Shown here piece by piece: positions 46,425 through 58,900 of a stretch of 64,000 nt of DNA. Position 1 is the first letter of the stretch. Every line of letters begins with the position of its first letter. Position numbers and translations under genes: made by a program. Source of the stretch: Gossypium raimondii (taxonomy: Eukaryota > Streptophyta > Magnoliopsida > Malvales > Malvaceae). The notes under the pieces were generated by a model. It was not told the DNA's origin. It was given only the letters and a program-made list of their open reading frames with translations, and searched no databases. Where the stretch lies: the NCBI RefSeq assembly GCF_025698545.1, contig NC_068571.1, positions 48,827,733 to 48,891,732 of the forward strand, in the 5' to 3' direction.

Positions 46425-46915
46425 TGTTAAGACCTATGGGTTAAAAGTACAGTTTCTATGGGGCGTAGGCCTCTTAAAAGGAGTGCAAAGGCAGAAGGGA
46501 GCTTGATTCAAGACCCACCTGTCTAGTAAGGACGAAAATCAGCTTTAGTGATCCGATTGTGCCGAGTGAAAGGGTCGTCGCTCAACGGATAAAAATTATT
46601 CTAGGGATAATAGGCTGCTCTTCCCCATGAGCTCACATCAATGGAAAGGTTTGACACATCAATTTCGGCTCTTCGTCACTTGGGGTTGTAATATGTTCCA
46701 AGGGTTGGGTTGTTCGCCTATTAAAGTGATATGTGAGCAGGGTTCAAAACATCCTGAGACAGTTAGTTCCATTTCTGGTGTGGGCGTTAGAGCATTGAGA
46801 GGACCTTTTCCTAGTACAAGAGGATCGAGAAGGGCGCACCTCAGGTGTACCAGTTATCGTGCCTACGATAAACTCTAGGTAACCAAGTTCGGAATGGCAT
46901 CCAAACATTGAAGCT
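46425..46915 (+). pseudogene. Decayed plastid 23S rRNA fragment in the nucleus (NUPT)
   Basis: The sequence follows the 3' third (domains V-VI) of plastid 23S rRNA. Recognisable stretches are GTGCAAAGGCAGAAGGGAGC, TTTAGTGATCCG, GTCGCTCAACGGATAAAA, ATGTTCCAAGGGTTGGG, GGTGTGGGCGTTAGAGCATT and GTGTACCAGTTATCGTGCC. Against the plastid gene as I remember it there are many substitutions, largely C to T and G to A (GGGATAACAGG is now GGGATAATAGG). A block near 46470 is missing. It stops just before the 23S 3' end. It is a nuclear insertion of organelle DNA that has decayed for a long time and is not a working rRNA gene. Confidence 0.88.
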
Positions 46916-48894
46916 AAATTAGGAAAACAAGGGAAGTGCGCCTCAAGATAGGAAAGACTAAGTTTCAAGACTTGAACCCCAAAGTCGCAAGACATATCAT
47001 CATCAAAGCAAAAATACTAAACCAAGGGAGGTTTGTCTCAAGACATAGTTTTGTTGTCTCGAGACATACTATTGGATTTTGGATATTGAGTTTGGGTTTA
47101 AATCCTAACTCTGAATTCGACGGAATTTGGCATCACATTTGGATTCGGAAACCGAATAGGGTGTAGGGTGTTACAAAATAAATAATTTTAAAAATCTTTT
47201 AAATTTTTATAAGTTTATCAATAATTGTTTTAGAATTTTTATTTTTTATTTATAAATTCTCTGTTAGCGTTTTTATACTTTTTATAAGTTATTATAGTTT
47301 TTTTTGAAATTTTATAAATTTTCTAAATTTTTTACAATTTCAAATAATTAAAATTAAAAATTAAGAAAGAAATAAACTCTAAAATAAAAAGAAATCCAAA
47401 ACTTATAATGTCTATAGTTGACTGATAACTGATTCCTAGAAATTGTTGAAAAGTTAAAGCAAAATTTGGAAGCAAGTGGTAATTTTACCATCGTTGAAGA
47501 AGGAAGACTTGTGGATTTCACTTTTAACTTTTTTATTATTAAAAAAATATTAAAATTAGATTTAATTAAATACTTTGTTTCCACGTAAATGTTTTCAGTT
47601 TTTTTTATGTTTGTTTGATGTAAAATAGGATGATCAACGTAAAATTACATCTTTATTCTCGTAAAATGTCTTACCAACTTATTTTTATAAAACATTTTTC
47701 AAACTGATAATATTCTATTCACCGTAACACCACCATACTCGACCCAAACATCATGTCAAAGTACCAGGATGTTACATTCTCTACTACATTTTCAGTTATC
47801 AAATATTTTCTTAAAAACTTTCATAACTTTTCAATTTAGTCCTTTTGTCATAAAAGTTCAATATTCACTAAATTAATCATATTAAATCAATTTTTTTCTT
47901 GTTACTCCTTAATCACATAATTTATCTCAAAATCTTGTTTCACATATCAAGTTTCTTTGTGTTTCACTTCTATTAGTTCATCCACATACTTTCTCAAGTT
48001 TAACAATTTAGTCATTGTCATCATAAAAATTACATATTTTTCCACAATTTCACATTTACAATATTTTATGCATATTTCATCATCTCATAACACACTCATT
48101 AAACTGTTATCATAGTATTCTTATTCACATATTAAATTGTTTCACACTTAAACTTTTGTACATTTTCAATTTAGTCCCTATTGCCATGTAATTTATTTTC
48201 ACCATATAAGCACTTTAATCAAATAATTCATTATAATATTTTATTCCACATAAAAAAATTTATGCATATCACTTCTCTTGTTTCAATTGCAAATTTCACA
48301 AAGTTTACAATTTAATCATTAACATCATGAAAATTCATTATTTACTATAATTTCACATTAACATCACTTTGTAATCAATTTACTACTTATCATAAATCTC
48401 AAATGCATGTTTGTTTCATTGAAAATAACTTTTATGAAATATTTTCAGGAAATCTGCCGAACACTAGAAACTATTTTACACAAATTCATCCAAATGCCAA
48501 AAAATATTAATTTTTTCAGAAAAATAAGTTATTTTTCAGAAGCCATTTTCAATAAAACAAAGAGAGCCTTAAACTCAAAACAAAGATTTGAAGCTAATGG
48601 GTCTAATGGATAGGTTATGCTCAATTTTATTTGGTAAGGGGAAAAAATTTTGGTTTCCTTAGTCTCTATGGTTTTGACATTTAAGGAACTTGTTCCAAGC
48701 AAGAATTAAAGACCTCAAAGCCTTTATTCCATGAGACTTTTAGAGTAAAGAGGAGTTCCTCGAGAAGCTATGGAATAAGTAAAAATGATACCAACTCCAT
48801 GAGCCAAAGAAGCCAACGAAATAAGCATCAAGATGTAACTTTTCATTGAAGATCAAACTTAATTCCTTTATTCAAGAGTTTGTTTTTAATTTAA
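46916..48894. repeat. Probable fossil LTR-derived sequence, no gene
   Basis: Positions about 46920-47175 have the texture of a Gypsy-type LTR end ('...gggtgttaca'). Positions 47720-48400 again look like LTR debris with many 'caattta.tc.tt' runs. No coding parts, paired LTRs or primer site were recognised, so this is at most old, broken material and the family call is tentative. Confidence 0.3.
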
Positions 48895-50000
48895 ATCTGG
48901 TTATTCAGACCGGACCAATGTAAAATTTTAGGTTCAGGTAAAAAAAATGAGCTTAAAATTTTGTCTAAACTTGACTTGAATAAAAAATACTAAACTTAAG
49001 TCTCCGTATTAAATTTGTATATAAAAAATTAAAAAAATAATATATCAAATACACTAAAACATTAAAATAAATATTTTTCAACAAATTGAAAATATATTAA
49101 AAAAGTATTTATACTTACATAACACTAAGATGGTTACAATTTAGCAAGCAAATGCCTCTAAAGTAGTAGCAAAATTAACAATAAAATAAAAGTTATACAA
49201 CAAAATTGTAGCAATATAATAATAAAATGGCAGCAAAACATTAAAAGAAAAAAAGTAGTCAAATTCGGGCCGGACCAAAAATTCTTACCTGAGGCCCAAC
49301 CCATTTAGAAAATGAATCTTAGGGTCTGTTTGATTGCCAGTAAAATGTTTTCCGTAAAATGATTTCTGGAAAATGTTTTACTTTTCTGTAAAATGATTTA
49401 CTAGAAAATATTTTCTCTGCTTATGCGATTTCTTGAAAATATTTTCGAAAAAGTTGTTTTACATATATTAATATATATTAATAAATTTTTATATTTTAAA
49501 TTGTTTTTACATATATTGCAATGATTTATTTATAATAATACTCAATTATTAAGCTACAATATTAATCGTTATAAATTGAAAAAACTAATATCAAATAAAT
49601 TATTTGTAATTGTGTTAAAAAACAAGTATTAAATAATTAAAAACAAGTTCTTGGAAAATCGATAATCGAAGCGCTTTTCTACCGAAATGAAGGAAGGAAT
49701 GAAGGAGGCGATAGAGAGGAGAGCACGGAAAATGTCTTACTGAAATTGAAAGGGTAAGACATTTTCCCTAAAATGTAACCCATTTTCCCTTGTTTTGGAG
49801 TTCATTTTCCAAATGAAAAATGTTTTTTGCCAATCAAACGCTGGAAAAGTTGGAAATGATTTTCCGGAAAATCAATTCCGTCAATCAAACAGACCCTTAT
49901 TTTTTTTGTCCAAACCTATTTTTTATATCTATATTTTTATTCAAACCCTTCTATTTTTTAGGTGAAGCTTTAAGTTTGGATGGATGACTCGGCCCATAAT
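48895..50000. repeat. Dispersed repeat family R, copy C, split by a MITE
   Basis: Same blocks as copies A and B: opening 'gaccggaccaatgtaaaattttaggttc', core 'acattaaaataaatattttt' and 'gtagcaaaattaacaataaaa', 'gggccggaccaaaaattcttacctgaggc', then the tail 'tttttgtccaaacctattttttatat'. The copy is interrupted at 49322-49896 by a Tourist-type MITE; the two halves read on across it. The MITE is therefore younger than this copy. Confidence 0.6.
49322..49896. mobile_element. Tourist-type (PIF/Harbinger) MITE, 575 bp
   Basis: Perfect terminal inverted repeat GGGTCTGTTTGATTG / CAATCAAACAGACCC, flanked by TTA on both sides (49319-49321 and 49897-49899). Subterminal copies of 'aaaatg.tttt.c.gaaaat' recur near both ends. 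No transposase. The ends and the 3-bp duplication define a PIF/Harbinger-derived element. It lies inside an older dispersed repeat. Confidence 0.88.
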
Positions 50001-50117
50001 CAAGTCTATTTCTAACCAACTTAAAAAATCCCTTGACTACCGTTTTAAAGTGCAAGTTTGACACTCTCTTTTTTTCTTAAAAAGAAATTCAATTTGGAAG
50101 TTTTGTATGAAGTTTCT

Positions 50118-51620
50118 GATGGGTGTCGAATCCACCAATATAAACCTACGCCTTAGTTTGCAAATTATGCAGTATAGGGAGTAGGGTCGATCCCTCAGAG
50201 ACTGGTTTACTGTAAATTGTTGCTCGCTTGACCAGATTTATGTCGGGGCAGCTGTCGTGCCCAAGACATTCGGGGGGATAAAAATTTGAAAACACGAAAT
50301 TAACGAGAAAAATAACGTCAAAAGTAAAAGTTGAAAAGAATAATAAAAGCGTGAAATAAATATTAAGAAAATTTTAATTAGAATAAGCTCGACTTTTAGG
50401 CACGAATTTTCCTCGTCTTTGAACCGATCCTCGAAATTGGATGAACTCCTATTTTCCAATAAGCTAGTTATAGCTACCAAGGACGCCTCGGACACCAACT
50501 CTTCCTTGTGTAAATTAGTTATGGAACGTCCAATAACTAACTCTTACCGATCGAACAACCACGAAATGTTCGTGATTTAGAACTCCGGCAGCTTTGCGTT
50601 CTAGAAGAGCCTAGCTCGAACCAGTGCCCTCAACCGCGTGGGGCATTCAAATCCGGTTACTACTTCCCTTGACGGAACCAAACAACTATCTCCACTTGGC
50701 ACGCCAATGTGTTCACAGAAAACCGATTAGAAACGTTCCTTTCGGAATTCCAACTGTACGTCTAATCACACTAAATCAAACGACGTCTTTTTTGACTTAG
50801 TGTTGATCTGACTTTATGAGCTGACAAAATCATACTCTTAATCCGGAGAAGTAATAAGTACTGGAATTTTAGGAGTTAAATGGGCTCGGGTTCGTAACTC
50901 ACGGGTTTTGACGAGGTTAATTTCGGCCTAAAGCTGAAAATGGGTTTATTTGGCTAAGGTTTGGGACATGTTGGTATTTGATAAATTAATTAAGGTAAAT
51001 GGGTGAAAATGTGGGTGATGTGATTGTGTATGGGAGTTGGAATATATTAAAGTGGGGTGGTTGAAAAGGGAATTTGGAAAAAGGAAAGGAATTGCAAATG
51101 GCTAAAGTTGGTTGCTGCTAGGAATAAATTGAAGGCAAAGAAACTAAAGAAACAATGCTACGTGAGAAAGGAGAGAATTGAAAGATAGAAGCTAAATATT
51201 TTTTTGATTGATGAAATGATGAACAATACAAGCTCTATTTATACTAGTTGATTTACTAAATTAGGAGCCAACTAGTCATAGGAAATTAAGGAAAAAATAT
51301 CCCAAAATAAAATAAATCCCAAAATATTCTCCCACTAACTCAAAAATTTCAGCTAATTAATCTTGGAAAAATTCTTCTTTGGCCCTCCTTTTTCGCTTCT
51401 TTCTTCAATTCAGCCCAATTGTTTCCTTTTTCTTCTATTTAGCCCCAAATTACATTCCTGCACAAAATTCAATAAATATGACAAAATTAGTGGTGCATTC
51501 TCATAAATATACCAAATTAATTACATAAAATATGTAACTTTAGTATTTAATCAGTTTCCAAACATAAAAACTTATGTTAAGGAGACAATTTAGACACATT
51601 TCCTTACATTTGGGAAGCTC
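50118..51620. repeat. Unclassified dispersed repeat
   Basis: Starts 'tgatgggtgtcgaatccacc' and continues with 'gcagtatagggagtagggtc' and 'gatccctcagaga', a signature I remember from a widespread non-coding plant repeat. G+C is higher than its surroundings at 50380-50800. No reading frame or clear terminal repeats were found. The right limit is a guess from the return to ordinary A+T-rich DNA. Confidence 0.35.
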
Positions 51621-52738
51621 TCGTGATGTTTGGAAGGTTTTGAGCAAAGGTAAAGGGTTGTTAATTAGTTTTCTAATTTGTACCCATGCGTTTAGGAACC
51701 TTGTTATTAGGTTGAGACGAGTATTTTGGTTGTAATAGTTAAAAGAAATTGCAAAGTCCCAAAATGAAGTGTTAAGAGTGGCGACTATAAGATGAATTCA
51801 ACCATTTCATTGGAAGTTTTCAAGGTACCCCTGTACCGTTGTGCTATTTTAGAAGTATACTCTTAAAAGTTTCATTACATTTACACTTCTATGATTTATA
51901 TCAGCATTATCATAAGCTCTCATATACAAAATAAAAACGATTCTAGTCACTCTTAATAGGAGAAGGAATTATATAAAATTATAATTTTACGTCATCCTTA
52001 TCCCTTTTGAATATGAGAATGACAAATCTGATTTTTTTTCTCCTAATTTTTAGCATTTTTAGTTGAACTTGAATTTGTTCAGGAGAAAACAATTGAAAAT
52101 CAGTAGGAAAAATCTGATTCGTTATTTTCTTATTAGAAAAAGGATAGAGATGAGGTGAAATCATAATTTCATACCATCCTTTCTCCCCTTAATACATGTG
52201 TTTTCTATGATCCCTACTTTTGACGAGAGACAACTAAAATATTAACCTCTCTAAGTATATATATATACAATTCTCACCAAAGTATCAATATCAACCACTA
52301 GAGACTCAATGCCCCATGGTGTAGAAGAATTGCCACAACACCATTCAACAACTGCAAATGCATCAAATTCCATTGGGAATCATGAAAGAGCTCTAAAGCC
52401 ATCTTAATGGCATAAAGTTCAACCATTTCAACACACATGCATAGAGTTTCTGAGTTTGCTCCATTTCACCACCAATTCGAAAAATCTAATTTTAGTAACA
52501 AACAATAGCTTATTTATTTCAAGTAATAAAAAATAAAAGTAAAAAGTAAAAATATATAAATAAAACACTTTGCATGAGAAAAGTACATGCTGCTTGATTA
52601 ACACACTGTGTTTCTCTCTAGTTTTTATTCTCTTAATATAACTAAATATTACAGATTGAATTAGTTACTTATTAATTTATATATTAAAATATTATATAAA
52701 AAACAATACTTCTACCAAACATAGTGTATATTTTTTCA
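51621..52738. other. Intergenic, no gene seen
   Basis: A+T-rich spacer on the 3' side of the pectin methylesterase gene. Confidence 0.4.
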
Positions 52739-52916
52739 TATAATATCTAGAACTATCCATAACCTTCGTATTCTTTTTCATACAATGCCTAGAATTATCT
52801 ATAACCTCTTCCTAAGCCTTAAATAGGAGAATAATGCGCTTCTACGCACTTGAACCCATGTCTTCCTATATTGACAACAATGTTGATGTCAATCGAACTA
52901 AGACTTAATCGGTTAG
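52739..52916. repeat. Dispersed repeat family S, copy 2
   Basis: Relative of 45381-45515. It contains a local duplication of the opening block ('tctagaactatccataacc' and 'cctagaattatctataacc'), then 'taggagaataatgcg', 'cttgaacccatgtcttcct' and 'gacaacaatgttgatgtcaa'. It ends about 40 bp from the stop codon of the pectin methylesterase, so it may lie within that gene's 3' untranslated region. Confidence 0.55.
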
Positions 52917-52958
52917 TTATTAATAACTTCATCCATTTTTCCTAGATTAATAGTTGAT

Positions 52959-55900
52959 TTAGATATTTGGAGGCGGAAGCAACCATCTGCTACCCTCAAT
53001 GCAACCAAGATTTAAGAATTCTTGGGCAACATTCTCAGTTAGCTGTGCAGCGAATGGCACTCGCCCAGCTTGATCAGCTCCTGGCCCTGTGTTCTTGTAT
53101 TCTCCGTAGAAAACAGTTCTGCAAATGAACCCCCAGAAAAAGCACCATTGTCAACTTCTCTTATCAGTGTAATAAAAAGAAAGAAGAAGCTTGCTTTTGG
53201 AGGGTTAAGATTGAATGTGAAGCTTAGTCATGGGGGGAAAAAAGATATGTAAATGAAACTTACTGGGCGCGCTCAGGTTGTAAATTATGAGACCATCCCT
53301 CGGGATTGATGACTTCGCTCATATCAGTGTAGGCATAAACAACTTTTGGACTGGTCTTCCAAGCTCTACCCAGATATGCACCTTGCGCTGTTCCAGTAAT
53401 GGTGCAATGCACAAAAGAATAACCAGTGTTCTCCTCTTGACTTTCCCTTGCTTGTGCTGTGATTACTGTTAGTCCCGTATCCCCGTCTACGTATAATTCT
53501 GTGTTCTGCATGATCAAATTATGGTATGGTGTTATACTGGGAAAAAAATCGCATGTGTTGTTAAGCTTAACGTATTTAACTTATGATAGCGGGTCCATTT
53601 TCCATTGCATCATGTTTATGGAAGTAACCCATGATTAATTATGATAATTACCATTGTCAGTCAACTTCTCCAATTAGTTTATTTAAAAAAAGGGTAAAGA
53701 TTAATAGTTTACCAGATACAAAGACTTTTCACTTTCGAAAATGAAATCAACAGTGGCATGAATATAGCAGTTCATAAAGAAATGGTTGCCCCTGTCATCA
53801 CACAAAGTATCTTGGAAACCAATGATCTTGCAGTTATAGAAAGCCGCCTCATCGCTAGAGATTCTCAGGGCAACCGCTTGTGCTCCCTCCGTTTTCCCGT
53901 CTGGTCTCGAAGCAGAATTCTATTGTCAAGATTATCAAAGTAAACAATACTACAACAAAAGTATTTCTGTATATTCCTTAATGAAAGAGTAGTACATCAT
54001 ATATATACTTGTGCTAGTTAACAGACTTTATAACTAACAAACCGACTTACTAACACTAACATGACTAACTAACTTACTAACTTCACTTCTCGACTTAATA
54101 TTCCTAACATTCCCGTACTCTTGGATCGCCTCTTTGTATCACAAGTAGTCACCTTTAATCGACTCCGAAACTTCTGAAAAGATCCTGCAGGTAGTGGTTT
54201 TGTAAACACATCTGCAACTTGTTCAGAACTTGGAATATGTCCAACCTGCACTATCCCTTGAGCAACTCTTTCTCGGACAAAAAACAAATCCAGTTCGACG
54301 TGTTTAAACTTCGAGTGCATCACTAGATTGCCTGCAACTGCTATAGCAACAGAACTATCACACCAGACTAGAGTTTTGCCTTTAAGAACAACACCTAATT
54401 CAGATAGTAAAGATTGAATCCAAACGACCTCAGTAGTAACATGCGCAAGGCTTCGGTATTCTGCCTCAGCTGTAGAACGGGAAACAACTTGTTGTTTCCT
54501 CGAACTCCAAGAAATAGGATTTCCCCCCAGATAAACACAGTACCCGGACGTAGAGCGTCGATCATCACTGTCAGAACCCCAACTAGCATCGGAGAACCCT
54601 TCAAGTAGAAGCTTTGAACTCCGAGAAAAACTAACGCCATAATCCAGCGTCCCTTGCAAATAACGTAGAATTCTCTTAACAGCTTTAAAATGGTGATCTG
54701 AGGGTTTGTGCATGTATTGACAAACTTTATTAACAGAAAAAGCTATCTCAGGCCTGGTAATAACTATATACTGCAGGGCACCAACAATGCTTCTGTATAA
54801 TTGTGTATCTTCAAGAGGAACGCCGTCATTAGCTGTCAAATGGCAAGTGACCGTCATTGGAGTTGGCGATGCATTCGACTTAGCCATGGACACTCGCGCA
54901 AGCAGATCAACGATATACTTCCGTTGACTCAGAAAAATTCCATCTTCAGTATACGTAAGTTCAATCCCTAAGAAGTAGCTCAACCTGCCAAGATCTTTAA
55001 GGGAGAATTGAATATCAAGTTGTTCAACAAACTTGTCAATGGCGTGAGAATCATATCCTGTCACAATTATATCATCTACATATATAAGAACATAAAGTAG
55101 ATGGGACCCGGACCTTCGAATGAACAAGGAATTGTCAGCTCTCGAACTAACAAACTGAGTACTCTTAAGATAATCCCGGAGTTTGTGAAACCATGCTCGT
55201 GGTGCCTGTTTAAGGCCATAAAGAGCTTTCCGCAGTCGACAAACTAACTGCTGACCACTACTATCTTGTTGTTCAAAACCTGGTGGCTGCACCATGTATA
55301 TCTCCTCTTTTAGGTCACCGTTCAGAAAAGCGTTGTCGATGTCGACTTGGCGAAGAGGCCAGCCCCTGGAGACAGCTAAAGTGAGAACGACCCGAATGGT
55401 TGTTGGCTTGACCACTGGGCTAAACGTCTCTTGAAAATCAACCACTGCCTCTTGAAGATACCCTTTGACAACTAACCGACCTTTATACCGAGCAACAGAC
55501 CCATCGACATGCCTTTTAACTTTAAAAATCCACTTGCATCCCACAGCCCGACGCCCTTCAGGTAAGCGAACAAGATCCCAGGTGTGGTTTGCTATTAAAG
55601 CCTTGTACTCAGTGTGAGCAGCAGCAGTCCATGCAGGGCTTTGAAATGCTTTAAGAATTGTAGAAGGCTCTTTTTCTGTCACGGTGGTGGCAAAAACCTT
55701 AGGTTTGAATATGCCATGCTTTGACCTAGTATTCATCGGATGCATATTTATGGGCACAACAACGGGATCAGACTGAGTTGGAAGAGTCTGAGAAGGAAGA
55801 GCTGCTGTTGGGGAATCTGCGAGTGCACTCGATGGTTCAGATCGAGCTTCAGAAGATTGTATACCAGGAGACTGAAGCGCCCCTTCCACATGAGATGAAG

Positions 55901-58900
55901 GAACCTCGTGACTAGCTGAAGTCAAAGAGGAAGGAGTTTTCACATTAACCACCACGGGAAGAGTGGACTGTTGATGATCAAAACACACTTGGTTAGACTT
56001 GGAATGAAAAAAACAACCAGTCTTAAAGGGAAAAACTTCTTCATCGAAAACAACACTTCGTGAAACAAAGACACGACCATCTTTATCAATGCACTTGTAC
56101 CCTTTGTGATTCGGGGCAACTCCAAGAAAGACACATTGTCGAGACCGAAACTGTAGATTGTTCCTTTGATGGGGTCGTAGGTTGGGAAAACATGCACACC
56201 CAAAAACCTTGAGATGAGAATATGTAGGCCGAACCTTGTAGAGAACCTCATAAGGACTTTGCTTCTGTAGATATGGAGTAGGAAGTCTGTTAATTAAATG
56301 TACTGCATGAGCAAAAGCATGAGACCAGATAGTGAGAGGTAAATCAGCTTGCGCAAGGAGAGTTAAACCCATATCCACTATGTGCCGATGCTTCCTTTCA
56401 ACAACGCCGTTCTACTCGGAGGTATGAGGACAAGTGACTCGATGTTAAATACCCAACCGAGACAGCTCTCTGAAAACTGACCAATATTCACCTCTCCAAT
56501 CAGTCTGAAGTTGTTTAATAGAGCAGCCAAACTGAACTTGAACCATGGAATGAAAAAGAAGAAAGCACTTGAAGACATCGGACTTTGACTGAATGAAGTA
56601 TACCCAAGTGTACCTACTATGCATATCTACAAAAGAAACTTAATATGCAAAGCCATTCGATTTCACAAGAGCAGGGCCCCAAACATCAGATTCAACTAAT
56701 TCAAAAGGAGAGGAGTACAATGTTGTCGAAGAACTAAACGGTAGTTTATACGACTTGCCTAACTGACAAGCTGAGCAAACAGATGGCATAGTATTACGCT
56801 TGAAAGGAATATTACAACCACGTAAAACATCAACAAGAACACTGTTACAGGGATGACCTAGTCGACTATGCCATAGTGAAGATGAAGGCATGTTTTGAGC
56901 TGTGTATAACAGCGGCATACGAGGTTGACAAGAATCATGATTGCTTGAAGAAAAACAAGAGGTATCAAACTTGTAAAGACCATTATGCATGCTGCCCACT
57001 AGGAGTGTTTTCCTGGTTCGAATATCCTTCACAAAACAAAACAATTGGTGAAATTCAAAATAAACAGAACTATCCCTGGCAAATTGTCCAACAGAGAGTA
57101 AGTTTTTGCACACATCGGGAACGTGAAGAACATTCTTTAGACGTAACAGTCGAGACTCAGCCTGTATACTGGACATACCAACATTAGCAATCGAAACAGA
57201 AGAACCATTCCCCAGAGAAACATGCGTCGTACCTGTATAGGGAGAAACTGTTGAGAGATTCTTCACATCAGGGGTGATGTGATTGGTAGCACCAGAATCC
57301 GGATACCAGGCCTGATCTTGAGTAGAAGATATTCGTGGACAAGAACCAGACGTAGAAGAAGAAACATGCGAGTAAGCATTAATATGAGAACAACCTCCTT
57401 GATCTTGGAACTGATGATAGTTAACTGCCACGGTCTGAGTAGGAGCAATCCCAGAAAAAGTTTCATCAAAACGATGATAACACGTTTGTACTAGGTGACC
57501 AATCTTTCCACACAACTGGCACTGGGGCCGAGATCGTGACCAGTTCCGACCACCACGATTCTTTCCTCGAGACCAACCCCGACCTTGCCCTCTTTGACTA
57601 CACTTGTACTCCTGATGCCCGCAACTAGGAGTATGAGAATTATTAGAATCAGCATTACTGTCTGCCTTTGATTGAGTTGCTAAATTAGCTTGCAATGGTT
57701 CCTCAGTCAAAGAAGCCAACTGACGCTCTTCATAATCAAGAAGCATCTCTGTTAAAAGTTCAAGAGACATTATCGTGGTAGAAGCAAGCACACGGACGGA
57801 CTCATATTCAAGCGGAAGACCAGCCAATATGACACTCACCTGTTCACGTTCAAAAATCTCACTACCAGCAGCAGTGAGACTATCAGTAAGAGTTTGTACC
57901 TTAGTCAAATACTCTGTAACAGTAAGACTCCCTTTCTTGAGAGAATACAATGAATGGCGCATACTCGAGAGCTTTACATCAGATTTTGCCCCAAACCTTC
58001 TTTCAATACTATTCCAAATATCAAAACTCGTCTTGGCCTTTGTAAGATGAACTAAAATAGCATCAGTTACTGTGGAGAGTAACCAAGAAGCCAGGAACTT
58101 ATCCTGCTTTTTATGTAGCAAGAATAACGGATTATCAACCAACCTTCCATCAGACCCACGAACATGAGTAGGAGGAGCCTGAGTTGTACCAAGAACCAAC
58201 CCTTCAAGATCATAGCCTTCAAGAATCAACAGCACCTGATGTTTCCACAACAAGAAATTATGCTGCCCGAGTTTGGTCGTATCATGTTTAGAAAAATGAT
58301 GGATAGGCTGTGAAACACCACTGCTAAGCCCTTGTGAGTGAGCTGCTTCTTCAACATTAGAAGAATGAGGAGGTGTATCACCAGTATGGATTGCATCGTC
58401 TGCCATGAGAAAGAAAGAAAAAATACAGAATTACCCCAAGAAATACTCTAACTTTGATACCATGTCAAGATTATCAAAGTAAACAATACTACAACAAAAG
58501 TATTTCTGTATATTCCTTAATGAAAGAGTAGTACATCATATATATACTTGTGCTAGTTAACAGACTTTATAACTAACAAACTGACTTACTAACAGCTAAC
58601 AGCTAACTAACTAACTAACTTCAGCTTACTGACTTAATATTCCTAACATCTATGTATATGCCAAGAAATACCATAAATATTCAGTAAAAAATTGGTTAGA
58701 AGAATATATATATTGTCCAATACTTAGTTGCTTACTTCTATAATGAGATTAACAGCCATAAAGAAATCAAACTCCACAATAAGGGAGGCACTGTCTACTG
58801 TTCCATAATCATGTGCGGTACCATCGAATGTCAAAGTTGGCATCCCGTCGGGATCCCCATGGAATGTAATGAATGGTTTAGTTCGTTCAATTTTGATTTT

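Larger units (their letters stand above)
53924..58648 (-). mobile_element. Ty1/copia LTR retrotransposon, nearly whole but broken
   Basis: A 4,725-bp element on the minus strand, bounded by 186-bp LTRs and flanked by the 5-bp duplication TCTAT. A tRNA-iMet-type primer site (TGGTATCAAAGT on the minus strand) adjoins the right-hand LTR. Parts in order 5' to 3': gag (about 58.4-57.6 kb) with a CCHC knuckle, protease (PDSGATNH, near 57.3 kb), GAG-pre-integrase, integrase, reverse transcriptase with YVDD (near 55.1 kb) and RNase H (about 54.6-54.2 kb). The order integrase before RT defines copia. The polyprotein has about one break, so it is a fossil that could not act by itself. The LTRs match fully over most of their length and differ in one 60-bp stretch, roughly 5% overall, suggesting an age of a few million years at most. 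Confidence 0.92.

Noticed and set aside
46425-46915. Functional rRNA gene
   Set aside because: Only the 3' third is present, with many substitutions and an internal gap.
46627-46995. Open frames of 76-83 codons at 46.6-47.2 kb on both strands
   Set aside because: They lie in the decayed plastid 23S rRNA copy and adjoining debris; rRNA sequence often gives spurious frames.
54395-57494. Short frames inside the copia element on both strands
   Set aside because: They are shadows of the element's own coding parts.
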